The notes below the pieces were generated by a model that saw only the letters and a program-made list of their open reading frames with translations, made no database searches and was not told where the DNA came from. The position numbers were made by a program, and so were the translations under genes. Below, in pieces: positions 1 to 6,760 of a stretch of 16,386 nucleotides of DNA. How positions within the stretch are numbered: the stretch's first letter is position 1; each line of letters begins with the position of its first letter. This stretch comes from GCA-003244245 sp036266995 (GTDB lineage Bacteria > Actinomycetota > Actinomycetes > Mycobacteriales > Pseudonocardiaceae): assembly GCA_036266995.1 (NCBI GenBank), contig DATAWX010000192.1, forward strand, positions 1 through 16,386, in the 5' to 3' direction.

Positions 1-124
1 ACCCCACCGCCACCCTGACGACCACCCCGCCACCCCAACGACCAGGCCCCGTCCGGCACCCCACCGACGGGGCCTACTCACACCCCGACCATCGGCACCG
101 TCAACGGCGCAGCCATCTGCACGC
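1..124. other. Unassigned Pro/Thr-rich left edge
   Basis: No complete gene fits here. The plus strand is C-rich and reads as a Pro/Thr/His/Arg-rich sequence in two frames. One frame is open from after the TGA at 16-18 to a TAA at 136-138, another runs open from the window edge to a TGA at 146-148. Either could be the 3' end of a plus-strand gene that starts outside the window and converges on tgmC. I cannot decide between them, and no domain is recognisable. Confidence 0.3.
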
Positions 125-973
125 TCAGCGGCGGCTAACAGTCAGTGAGGCGAGGAACCACCAGGTGGGTTGCTCCCACGGTGGTTCGCTTATGGGGGTT
201 GGTCTTGGCGTGACACTGTCACGGTTGCGGTCGGGGCGCTGTCCTGGCTGCTGGTCTTGTGGTCGTCGGATGGTCATAAAGTTCGCCCAGCGGGCATCGA
301 AGCGGCCTTCGGCGTAGTGGCCGTGGCGGTGGAGCAGGATGAGATTTCCGGCGGCGATGCCCCGTTTGATGTCGACCAGGATGAGCCCACCATCGGTGAC
401 TTGTTCCACCCACGGCCAGGGCACTGCCGGTACGGCGCAGGTGGCGATGATGCGGTCGAAAGGTGCGTGCTTGGGCATCCCGTTGGCACCGTCGACGGCC
501 GCTAGGGTCGGGTAGTAGCCCAGGCTTGCCAGGCGTTCGCGAGCGAGTGCGACGAGTTCGGCATCGATGTCGACGGAGAACACGTTCGCCGCACCGAGCC
601 GGTGTGCCAGCAACGCGGCGTTATAGCCGGTGCCGGTGCCGACCTCCAAGACTCGGTGACCCTCCCGGATATTAAGCATCTCCAGCATCCGCGCCATTAA
701 TCCCGGAGTGGAAGTAGACGACAGCGGCGTAACACTATTCGATGAGCCGATTTTCGTGTAGAGTCCAGTATTCGAGTAAACCTTCTCTAGGTCATCATGC
801 GCACTGTCGACGCTCACCCATTTGCTGGCTGTACGATCGTAGTCGTAATAGTGGGGCACCAGCACATGACGGGGTACCGAACGCACCGCAGCAATCCACT
901 CGGGCGAGGTGAGCTTGCCTTGTGTGACGAGTTCGTCGGCGAGTGCCGTGGCTCTCTGTTGCCAGGTTTTCAC
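125..973 (-). CDS. tgmC: PIMT-like graspetide O-methyltransferase, C-terminally short
   Basis: This is a SAM-dependent methyltransferase related to protein-L-isoaspartate O-methyltransferase, of the type found in ATP-grasp peptide maturase systems. Family knowledge (for example the fuscimiditide system) says such enzymes methylate a core Asp, which then closes to an aspartimide. Visible motifs are PRHVLVPHYY near residue 34, SSTSTPGLMARMLE around 85-98 at the place of the PIMT substrate loop, and the SAM motif VLEVGTGTGYNAALL around 108-122. The start is GTG at 973, overlapping the tgmB stop as GTGA, so the two are translationally coupled. The protein has 282 residues. Related RiPP methyltransferases carry a further C-terminal domain of roughly 150 residues, but here only about 60 residues follow the catalytic domain. 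The last 20 are encoded by a hairpin. It may be truncated and of uncertain activity. Confidence 0.85.
   Translation of the reverse strand: MKTWQQRATALADELVTQGKLTSPEWIAAVRSVPRHVLVPHYYDYDRTASKWVSVDSAHDDLEKVYSNTGLYTKIGSSNSVTPLSSTSTPGLMARMLEMLNIREGHRVLEVGTGTGYNAALLAHRLGAANVFSVDIDAELVALARERLASLGYYPTLAAVDGANGMPKHAPFDRIIATCAVPAVPWPWVEQVTDGGLILVDIKRGIAAGNLILLHRHGHYAEGRFDARWANFMTIRRPQDQQPGQRPDRNRDSVTPRPTPISEPPWEQPTWWFLASLTVSRR
155..187. terminator. Strong hairpin inside the 3' end of tgmC
   Basis: GAACCACC (155-162) pairs with GGTGGTTC (180-187). Inside, GTGGG (165-169) pairs with CCCAC (175-179), leaving a 2-nt bulge and a 5-nt TTGCT loop. The result is a 13-bp stem. It lies just after the candidate stop codons of plus-strand frames coming from the left edge, and on the minus strand it sits within the last codons of tgmC. 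It could be a terminator of the left-hand gene that tgmC now reads into. There is no clear U-tract on either strand. Confidence 0.5.
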
Positions 974-1923
974 GAGCAGCCTCCCGTGAGTAGGTCGGCG
1001 ATCGCGGATGTGACGGGGATTCCGGCCTGTTCCTCAAGCCATCCGTATTGGCCCCCCGGATTGATTTCCAGAAACCACCACTGATTATCACCGTCGATCA
1101 CGAAATCGAAAGCACCATAGGAAAGGTGCAGTGATCGCATGATCTGTCGGATACCCGCAGCGACAGCCTCTGGTAGTTCGATAACAGCGTAGGAAAGGGA
1201 AGCGTAATCGGTTCGCCAGTCCACTTTCGCGGCCGCACTGTGCGCGTATATGGCGACGGAGAACAATTTCTCTCCGACCGCAATCACCCGCGCTTCGTGA
1301 TCTTTCGACACCCATTGCTGAAATTGGTTAGCGGTATGCTCGATACCGTCGAGGTCCGCTACGAGTTGGGCGGTGAGCAGCTCCGTGTAAGCCACTCGGC
1401 GCCCGCCCGCTTCGTGAATGGACGGTGCCCCCAGCATTTTCGTCACCACCTCCCGGTTCGCCGTGAACCGCCGCACCGCCGGTGCACAGTTCGTGATCAG
1501 CGTCGCAGGCACCGCTAGCCCTGCCACTGCTGCGGTGCACAGTTGGATCGGTTTGTATCCGGCGGTCGCCACGTGATCCGGTGAGTTGATCCACCGCACC
1601 GGCAACGACATCAACACCCCACCGAGCCCGAGCTTCGCCTCCGTATGCGCATGCTGCCGCTCCGACGCGGTCAACTCCACCGGGAATCTGAACGTCGTCG
1701 GCGAGCGCCGCCATACACCCCGGATGCCCGCCAGCTCGACATGCCGCTCGGTGGTGCGCAGTGTGCCCACCCACCGGCCCGAGCAGAACTCAGCGTCCAG
1801 CGTCAACCGCTGCGGGAACCGCTCCGTGTTGAGCCGGACCACGGGAACCCCGCGCCGGTCCAGCTCCACGATCATCGCATCGACGCTGGGATCGAGATCG
1901 TCGGCCAGGATGAGGACCGTCAC
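970..1923 (-). CDS. tgmB: ATP-grasp graspetide ligase (SAV_5884 type)
   Basis: This ATP-grasp ligase is expected to activate Asp/Glu side-chain carboxylates of the TgmA core by phosphorylation and join them to Thr/Ser (ester) or Lys (amide) side chains, making macrocycles. The 317 residues look complete. The N-terminal part has the family-typical VWRRSP block near residue 90. The ATP-grasp fold contains a K-D-H-E-A-R-V strand near residue 209, and a DFVID...FLEINPGGQYGWLE segment near the C-terminus gives the usual acidic and Asn metal ligands. The start is GTG at 1923. It overlaps the tgmA TGA by 4 bases (GTGA), and its own TGA overlaps the tgmC start in the same way, so the three genes form one coupled unit. 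The assignment rests on these motifs and on the neighbouring precursor. The bond type and number of rings cannot be told from sequence. Confidence 0.93.
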   Translation of the reverse strand: MTVLILADDLDPSVDAMIVELDRRGVPVVRLNTERFPQRLTLDAEFCSGRWVGTLRTTERHVELAGIRGVWRRSPTTFRFPVELTASERQHAHTEAKLGLGGVLMSLPVRWINSPDHVATAGYKPIQLCTAAVAGLAVPATLITNCAPAVRRFTANREVVTKMLGAPSIHEAGGRRVAYTELLTAQLVADLDGIEHTANQFQQWVSKDHEARVIAVGEKLFSVAIYAHSAAAKVDWRTDYASLSYAVIELPEAVAAGIRQIMRSLHLSYGAFDFVIDGDNQWWFLEINPGGQYGWLEEQAGIPVTSAIADLLTGGCS

Positions 1924-2354
1924 GGCACAAAAGGATCATCGGGACAATAGTCATTGATCCAATCTTCCGCGCTCGGTGGGTCTTCCCCATCCACCGGAGG
2001 CGTTGTCGGCGCGGTCGGTGGTCCAGCCATCGGCGGCGCATCGGGAGTGAAATCCGGCGTCCAATCCTCATCGCCGGGGTCTTCGGTACCAGCCGAGCCT
2101 GTGGTGGTCGACGCGCGGGTCTGCAACGTCGCCAGCGGCATGCCGTCAGCATCGACACCGAGCTGGCGCACCGGATCGTAACGCCAACCCTCCCGGCGGC
2201 CACTGGGGCGCAGCACCGGCCCCATCCGCCGCAACCCCCACGGCCGCAAACCATCCTCGGACGGCGGATCGGTCGGCACCGCCCACGACAACGGCGCCGA
2301 CAGCGCGAACTGCCCGCTACCCGAAGCCAGCGGATCATCAATGAACGTACTCAT
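1920..2354 (-). CDS. tgmA: Graspetide precursor peptide with two core modules
   Basis: This is the ribosomal precursor for TgmB. The leader holds the family signature LRPWGLRRMGPVL (residues 36-48) and a DADGMPLATL block (68-77), as in ATP-grasp-targeted RiPP precursors. The C-terminal half has two similar modules. Each is a Thr-rich stretch followed by an acidic one: TRASTTTGSAGT then EDPGDEDWTPDFTPDAP (79-107), and PTAPTTPPVDG then EDPPSAEDWINDYCPDDP (113-141). Thr would be the donor and Asp/Glu the acceptor. VDG (121-123) supplies an Asp-Gly, a favourable aspartimide site. I chose ATG 2354 because GGGAG lies about 10 bases upstream. An open frame continues to 2495 but that extension looks non-coding. 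At 144 residues it is longer than many single-core relatives. It overlaps tgmB by 4 bases. Confidence 0.88.
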   Translation of the reverse strand: MSTFIDDPLASGSGQFALSAPLSWAVPTDPPSEDGLRPWGLRRMGPVLRPSGRREGWRYDPVRQLGVDADGMPLATLQTRASTTTGSAGTEDPGDEDWTPDFTPDAPPMAGPPTAPTTPPVDGEDPPSAEDWINDYCPDDPFVP

Positions 2355-2399
2355 ATCGCGTCTCCCTTCCCACGCAAATAAAACTCTCCAATTCTGGGA

Positions 2400-2454
2400 C
2401 CGGTCGGCCGCCGGGAGCATGACGGGGGCGTGGCTCAAACCGGCGGCCGACCGG
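2400..2454 (-). terminator. Perfect 15-bp hairpin ahead of tgmA
   Basis: Arm 2400-2414 (CCGGTCGGCCGCCGG) is exactly complementary to 2440-2454, with a 25-nt loop in which GAGC (2415-2418) can also pair with GCTC (2433-2436). It lies in the 128-bp gap between the small gene and tgmA, about 45 bases before the tgmA start. Neither strand has a U-run after it. It could be an attenuator or partial terminator separating tgmA-B-C from the upstream gene, or an mRNA-stabilising structure in the tgmA leader. Confidence 0.55.
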
Positions 2455-2482
2455 GATCTTGGGGGATCGCTCACTGGGGGGT

Positions 2483-2764
2483 TCATCCGAGCCATTCCCC
2501 GAGTGCATCGATCAATTCACTGGCGGCTTTCTCATTAAGCAAGATCACGCACCCCATCGCGTGCGGGTCAAGCTCAATGAGGTCATCGCGTTTGGTGCAC
2601 ACCAAAGGGGCGAAACCCCGCGCACCGCCATGCACCGTGCACGAGACGTCGATCACCCGCCGATTCGGGTCGCGGCGAACCCGCTTGGCACTGGCGCCGG
2701 TTTGGTCGTCGTTCACCGGCGCGAACCCGATCGCCGCGAAGGGATCGGAGCGCACAACCGGCAC
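2483..2764 (-). CDS. Small conserved-looking hypothetical protein, likely frame-shifted at its 5' end
   Basis: The 93 residues match no function I can name. The C-terminal half, with IELDPHAMGCVILLNEKAAS then ELIDALGEWLG, resembles small actinomycete proteins encoded beside XRE regulators. GTG 2764 is preceded at 7 bases by GGAGG. However, the sequence just upstream (2867 to about 2770) has clear coding character in a different frame: nearly every third base is G or C, and it reads MRQLDPSTLPLTGSHGAGTR and then RRAAVVTRWSPGRP from GTG 2867. That fits as the missing N-terminus, so the intact gene may have run 2867-2483 with one indel near 2770. The strand and position fit a role next to the graspetide genes. 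No catalytic motif is visible. Confidence 0.6.
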   Translation of the reverse strand: MPVVRSDPFAAIGFAPVNDDQTGASAKRVRRDPNRRVIDVSCTVHGGARGFAPLVCTKRDDLIELDPHAMGCVILLNEKAASELIDALGEWLG

Positions 2765-2999
2765 CAGCGGGCCTCCCGGGCGACCATCGCGTCACCACCG
2801 CAGCGCGTCGCGTGCCGGCCCCGTGGGAACCCGTCAGCGGCAGCGTCGACGGATCCAGTTGCCGCACGTTCTCGTCGCCGGTGTCGTTGTGGCACGGTAC
2901 TTCCTTCGGGCTCGTGTGGATCAGGATCCGGCTACAGGCAGCAAGACCGGGACAGGTCTGAGCCTGTGAGGTCCTGAGCGACCAGCACAGGCCGTGGGC

Positions 3000-3020
3000 T
3001 AGCGGGTGGGGTAGCGGGTG
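3000..3020 (+). promoter_or_regulatory. Direct repeat TAGCGGGTG x2 in the divergent intergenic region
   Basis: TAGCGGGTG occurs at 3000-3008 and again at 3012-3020, a 12-base period, in the spacer between the minus-strand graspetide side and the plus-strand XRE regulator. A weak -10-like TAGGCT follows at 3045-3050. It may be an operator for the adjacent regulator. Nothing beyond the repeat itself supports this. Confidence 0.3.
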
Positions 3021-3098
3021 ACACCGCGCGCACCTCGCCAGAGCTAGGCTTACCACCGCTGTGCAACAGCCCGAGGGAGGGCGGAAGGGCAGGAGCAC

Positions 3099-4586
3099 AT
3101 GGCTCGTCAACCCGACCATCTCGCCGACCAACAACGGACACTAGGCCGATACTTGGCGGCCCTTCGCCAGGCGGCTGGTCTTTACCAGGCCGATATAGCA
3201 CGGGTCGTGCCCTGTCACCGTACGACCGTGACCCATGCAGAAGCCGGCTCGCAGCTACCGGACGTTTATTTCTGGGAAATAGCGGATCGAATCGTCGGCG
3301 CGAACGGTGCGCTGCTCGCCAGTTATGACCAGCTGCTACACGCCAAGGCTGCCCACCTCGCCGAACAGCAAGCCAAGCGACGAGCACGAGCCCAAATCAC
3401 CGCCCAACAGCTAACTGCAGCTCCCTCGTTGGCGTCCGCCGGGCAGACGCCAGACAGGTTTTGCGAGGTGCACGCCGACGATCATATCTACGCGCAGCGA
3501 AGCGTGCACGCGTCGCAAGAGGTACCGTTTGATCCCATGAAACGGCGGACGCTCTTGCATTGGGGTCTCGGGGTTACTACGGGTAGCGCGCTGGGCAGAG
3601 TCCCAAACAGCCAGCCTGACGTCGCAGCCGGAAACTCGTTCGCGCCACGAACCGTGTTCCAAGCAACACCCGGTCTTGACACCGATCCGGTCGAGCACCT
3701 CCAGCAAATGAAGAACGCGCTCATGGACAATGACAATGTCTTCGGACCGAATAGCGTAATTCTGTCAGTGCAGGAACAGATTGGTAACCTGCAGCAACTC
3801 CGACAGAGCTACCGAGGGGCTAACCGGGAGAAGCTTCTGCAAGTTCAAGCTCAGTTCGCCGACCTCTGTGGATGGCTCTATCAGGACTCCGGCAACTATC
3901 GGGCGGCCGTGTACTGGTCTGGTCGCGCCCTTGAATGGGCGCACATGTGCGGAGATCACGATGCGATCGCGTTCATTCTGGCTCGCAGGAGTCAGCTGGC
4001 TGGTGATATGGAAGATCCAGCGGAAGCACTCGATGCGGCCGAAGCGGCCTTAAACATGGCATCCCAGGGGACCGTCCGGATAGCGGCCGTTGCAATGACC
4101 TACGCGGCACACGGTCATGCACGGAGGCGGGACAAAAAAAGTTGCGACCGCTCCTATGCCATGGCTCAGGACCTGGCTGGACGGCTCGAAGCAGACCCGG
4201 CTTCTCCGTGGGCACTCTTCTTGGATCATTCTTACATCGAGGTGCGGCGGGCTCGGAGCTTGACATCTTTTGGCGAATATAGCGAGGCGGTTGAATCGTT
4301 TCAGAAGACTATCTCCTGTCTGCCTCTCAGCTATCGTCGGAATCGCGGCGTATACCTGGCATGGGAGGCAATAGCCCACATAGGTAATAGCGACGTGGAG
4401 CAGGCTTCTACAGTCGGTTTGCAGGCGCTGACGATCGGCGACGAAACTGGCTCCTCACGCATCATTGGAGAGCTAAAATATCTAGATACTGCGTTGATGA
4501 AGGTGTCAACCACTGCAGGGAAAAATTTCCATGACGCAATGCATGGAACGTTCTCACGTGGGGAGCTTTTCGGATCACACGGTTGA
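3099..4586 (+). CDS. XRE-family regulator with C-terminal TPR-like domain
   Basis: This is a cytoplasmic transcriptional regulator of the large actinomycete XRE-TPR type. Residues about 15-70 form a helix-turn-helix: LGRYLAALRQAAGLYQADIA, then a recognition helix around HRTTVTHAEAG. A basic linker and an MKRRTLLHWGLG stretch (147-158), common in this family, follow. Residues about 220-480 are alpha-helical repeats with TPR-like spacing (GNYRAAVYWSGRALEWA, then AEALDAAEAALNMA, then GEYSEAVESFQKTI). ATG 3099 has AGGAG 3 bases upstream and GGAAGG further out. At 495 residues it is full length. It diverges from the graspetide side and precedes the deaminase by 16 bp, so it probably controls one or both, but that is inference. 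GC is lower than in the right half of the window. The ligand sensed by the TPR part is unknown. Confidence 0.85.
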   Translation: MARQPDHLADQQRTLGRYLAALRQAAGLYQADIARVVPCHRTTVTHAEAGSQLPDVYFWEIADRIVGANGALLASYDQLLHAKAAHLAEQQAKRRARAQITAQQLTAAPSLASAGQTPDRFCEVHADDHIYAQRSVHASQEVPFDPMKRRTLLHWGLGVTTGSALGRVPNSQPDVAAGNSFAPRTVFQATPGLDTDPVEHLQQMKNALMDNDNVFGPNSVILSVQEQIGNLQQLRQSYRGANREKLLQVQAQFADLCGWLYQDSGNYRAAVYWSGRALEWAHMCGDHDAIAFILARRSQLAGDMEDPAEALDAAEAALNMASQGTVRIAAVAMTYAAHGHARRRDKKSCDRSYAMAQDLAGRLEADPASPWALFLDHSYIEVRRARSLTSFGEYSEAVESFQKTISCLPLSYRRNRGVYLAWEAIAHIGNSDVEQASTVGLQALTIGDETGSSRIIGELKYLDTALMKVSTTAGKNFHDAMHGTFSRGELFGSHG

Positions 4587-4602
4587 GAGAGAAGGGGATT
4601 AG

Positions 4603-5067
4603 ATGACTCGGCCGACTCCTGCGGACTATGAGTGGATGACAGTAGCCATAGAACTAGCCCACCACTGCCCGCCAAGTCCTGGCGCCTTCTCCGTGGGCGC
4701 CGTAATCGTTGACCAGAACGGGGAAGAGATCAGCCGGGGATACTCCCGGGAAACCGACAATCACGTTCACGCTGAAGAGTCGGCACTCGCGAAACTACCA
4801 AGTGACGACCCTCGCCTGAAAGCAGCCACGATCTACAGCACGTTGGAACCCTGCTCTCAACGAAAATCGCGGCCGCGTACCTGCACCCAACTTATCCTTG
4901 AGGCGGAAATTTCTCGGGTTGTCATGGCCTGGAGAGAGCCCAGCCTCTTCGTCGCAGACTGCCAAGGTTATGAATTGCTCGCCAACGCAGGCGTGGCGGT
5001 AGTGGAAATCCCCGATCTGGCAGAAGAGGCTAAAGCGCCTAACACTCATCTTTCGCTTGGTCCTTGA
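4603..5067 (+). CDS. Cytidine/deoxycytidylate deaminase-fold protein (RibD-like)
   Basis: This is a zinc-dependent deaminase of the CMP/dCMP and RibD-type family. The catalytic signature is intact: H56-A-E58 (in HVHAEESAL) and P83-C84 with C94 (PCSQRKSRPRTC), giving one His and two Cys zinc ligands plus the proton-shuttle Glu. The PCS...RP..C spacing is closer to the riboflavin/nucleotide-derivative deaminases than to plain cytidine deaminase. The substrate cannot be fixed. The reductase domain of RibD is absent, as the protein is only 154 residues. ATG 4603 has AAGGGG at 6 bases upstream. It follows the XRE-TPR gene by 16 bp and is probably co-transcribed. A strong hairpin closes the unit at 5101-5151. 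It could be a tailoring, salvage or defence-associated enzyme; nothing in the neighbourhood decides. Confidence 0.85.
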   Translation: MTRPTPADYEWMTVAIELAHHCPPSPGAFSVGAVIVDQNGEEISRGYSRETDNHVHAEESALAKLPSDDPRLKAATIYSTLEPCSQRKSRPRTCTQLILEAEISRVVMAWREPSLFVADCQGYELLANAGVAVVEIPDLAEEAKAPNTHLSLGP

Positions 5068-5100
5068 CAGCGCGGCGGGTGGGCGACACTGGCCGGGGGC

Positions 5101-5151
5101 CCCAGGGGCGGGGTGCAAGGTACGCGGCAGCCCAGCCTTGCGCCCCCTGGG
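5101..5151 (+). terminator. Hairpin downstream of the deaminase
   Basis: CCCAGGGGCGGGGTGCAAGG (5101-5120) pairs imperfectly with CCTTGCGCCCCCTGGG (5136-5151) across a 15-nt loop. It starts 33 bases after the deaminase stop. No U-run follows, which is common for actinomycete intrinsic terminators. The rest of 5152-5512 holds no gene I can support. Confidence 0.55.
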
Positions 5152-5374
5152 CTAGCTGGCTGCCGTCTCGGAGCGCCGTGAGGAGATCACCACCTCCGCG
5201 CACCTGTCCCGATCTCCGAAGCGGGGCCGGGTGTAGGCGGAGCCCGCGGTCGTGTTTGGGCGATGGCGCGATTGAGCATGTCCACTCAGGTTTGTCACAC
5301 AGATCCGCACGGGGCGAGTTGCGCGGTATAGCGTGGTCAGATCGACCTTGCATGGATAAGGGTTCCGCCTTGTG

Positions 5375-5488
5375 TGGCTCCGTGTGACATTGTGCATCTG
5401 ATCTGCTGAAACGCCGTCCTAGTTGGTTGTGCCTGTACGGCCGTGTCTGGCTCCGTGTGGTGCCGTTGGCTACCGGTTGGGCTACCGG
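5375..5488. repeat. Cluster of short direct repeats in a gene-free stretch
   Basis: TGGCTCCGTGTG occurs at 5375-5386 and 5448-5459. TTGGCTACCGG (5466-5476) is followed immediately by TTGGGCTACCGG (5477-5488). The stretch lies between the deaminase and the low-GC endonuclease gene, at a sharp change in base composition. Such paired short repeats would suit arm-type integrase or attachment sites of an integrated element, but no integrase gene is present in the window and no duplicated core is visible on the far side. Confidence 0.35.
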
Positions 5489-5512
5489 GGCTCGATCAAG
5501 CGGCCGGCCCCG

Positions 5513-6559
5513 TTAGCGCTTGAGCACGTCGGTATATTTCAATAGATACATTTGAGCAGCTTGCAGCCGCTCAATACTATCCCCGAACATGCCTAAGCCA
5601 GCGTTACAATTACCACAGAGGATGCCACGAACGCATTCGCCACAACTGCCGGACCCAGAGCAGCAGGTATGATCATAGTCTATTCCCATGCCTCGATCTT
5701 TTGCTGCATTGCCAAATCGCCTACAGATAGCACATCGGCGACCCTGCGCATCCCACTTTGTGTCGTACTCAGCAACAGTAATACCGAACATTCTTGACCG
5801 TGTCTTATCACGCTCGCCGGACAAGTAGCGATCTTTTCGCTGTTCTGGATCATATGGATGCTCGACAGACCGCTTGCGAGATTGCTCAGCAGCATTTTTA
5901 CGCGCCTTCTCTGGATTGCGCCAGCGCGATTCTTTATTGTCCAACACAAGACATGACTTACACCGTGCCCGATACCCGCTCTTAGAATTTTTGTCCGCGT
6001 AGAACTCTGATAGTGGTTTATCTATCTTACAGCGGTTACACTTCAAGCCGATCTCAATACCATTTCCAGTCTCAACATCAACGAACGATAAATTGTGGTT
6101 GGTCTTTTTCAGCCACAATGCATAATGCTTTCGACACATTCCCCGCAACAGCGTCCCGACGTATGTACAGCCTTCAAGAGAACACTTGTCAATAACAGCT
6201 AGCTCCTTAGGCAGACTCGGGGCCGTGGCGTAGTCTTTCCCACGCCGTTCCCGCGTGCATATATTTTCGCATGCTCGACACCATGCACCTGATTTACCTC
6301 GGCGCGAGGGCTGGAAGTCTTCCACGTCTTTGTTTCGCTCGCAGCGAGAGCACCACTGCGTTGACGGTAGTGCCTGGATTTCTTCTGCCGTAAGTTTGGG
6401 TTTCTTTTTGCGCCATTCTCGCGAGTGGTTTTTGTAGCAGAGTTTGCACCACGTGCCTTTTCTGCCCCGGTTAGATGGCGAGAACGATGTCAGCGCTTTC
6501 CACAGCTTGCAGTGACCGCACTGTTGCCACTGAGTTTCAGACTCGATACTCTGTTCCAT
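5513..6559 (-). CDS. Multi-zinc-finger endonuclease VII-type HNH nuclease
   Basis: This is probably a phage-derived structure-specific or homing-type nuclease. The C-terminal 90 residues match the recombination endonuclease VII fold: GITVAEYDTKWDAQGRRCAI, C276-x2-C279, the catalytic GIDYDH block (D296, H297), then RGILCGNCNAGLG with C315-x2-C318. Before it are four further zinc modules: C14-x2-C17...C38-x2-C41, C70-x2-C73...C94-x2-C97, C126-x4-C131...C142-x2-H145, and C174-x2-C177...C200-x2-C203. Modules 1, 2 and 4 share the pattern CxxC...F...G...CxxC and are clearly repeats. I chose ATG 6559 for its upstream AGGGAAGG and because the extension to 6694 reads as non-coding. The protein has 348 residues. 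The gene is strikingly AT-rich against its surroundings and stands alone with the DUF397 remnant upstream, which suggests recent transfer. Target DNA is unknown. Confidence 0.85.
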   Translation of the reverse strand: MEQSIESETQWQQCGHCKLWKALTSFSPSNRGRKGTWCKLCYKNHSREWRKKKPKLTAEEIQALPSTQWCSRCERNKDVEDFQPSRRGKSGAWCRACENICTRERRGKDYATAPSLPKELAVIDKCSLEGCTYVGTLLRGMCRKHYALWLKKTNHNLSFVDVETGNGIEIGLKCNRCKIDKPLSEFYADKNSKSGYRARCKSCLVLDNKESRWRNPEKARKNAAEQSRKRSVEHPYDPEQRKDRYLSGERDKTRSRMFGITVAEYDTKWDAQGRRCAICRRFGNAAKDRGMGIDYDHTCCSGSGSCGECVRGILCGNCNAGLGMFGDSIERLQAAQMYLLKYTDVLKR

Positions 6560-6712
6560 GGCTTGACACCTTCCCTCGTAAGGTTGCTGGCCAAGACGTG
6601 TACCACCGCCGTGTTCTTCCATCGCCCTTCCATCACACCAACATCCTCCGAGAAGGTGGAAAGGGCGGGCAAAATACAAAAGATCACGGACCAAGCCCGT
6701 CCGGCGTCAACG

Positions 6713-6748
6713 AAAACGGCCCCACCCGCTTAAGCAGGGTGGAGCCGT
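6713..6748 (-). terminator. Rho-independent terminator after the DUF397 remnant
   Basis: On the minus strand, ACGGCTCCACCC (6748-6737) pairs with GGGTGGGGCCGT (6727-6716). All 12 positions pair if one U-G wobble is allowed. The loop is 9 nt (TGCTTAAGC) and the stem runs into TTTTC. It sits just beyond the ancestral DUF397 stop (6761-6763), as expected for that gene's own terminator. Confidence 0.7.
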
Positions 6749-6760
6749 CCGTTGGCCCAG

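Noticed and set aside
3018..3050. GTGACA/TAGGCT as promoter of the XRE-TPR gene
   Set aside because: The spacer is 21 bases, too long for a standard sigma-70-type promoter, so it is mentioned only as weak context.
2583..3134. 183-residue minus-strand open frame over the small gene and the divergent spacer
   Set aside because: Only its middle part (about 2867-2770) looks coding. The rest overlaps the XRE start region or the real frame of the small gene, so I treat it as the displaced N-terminus and not as a gene.
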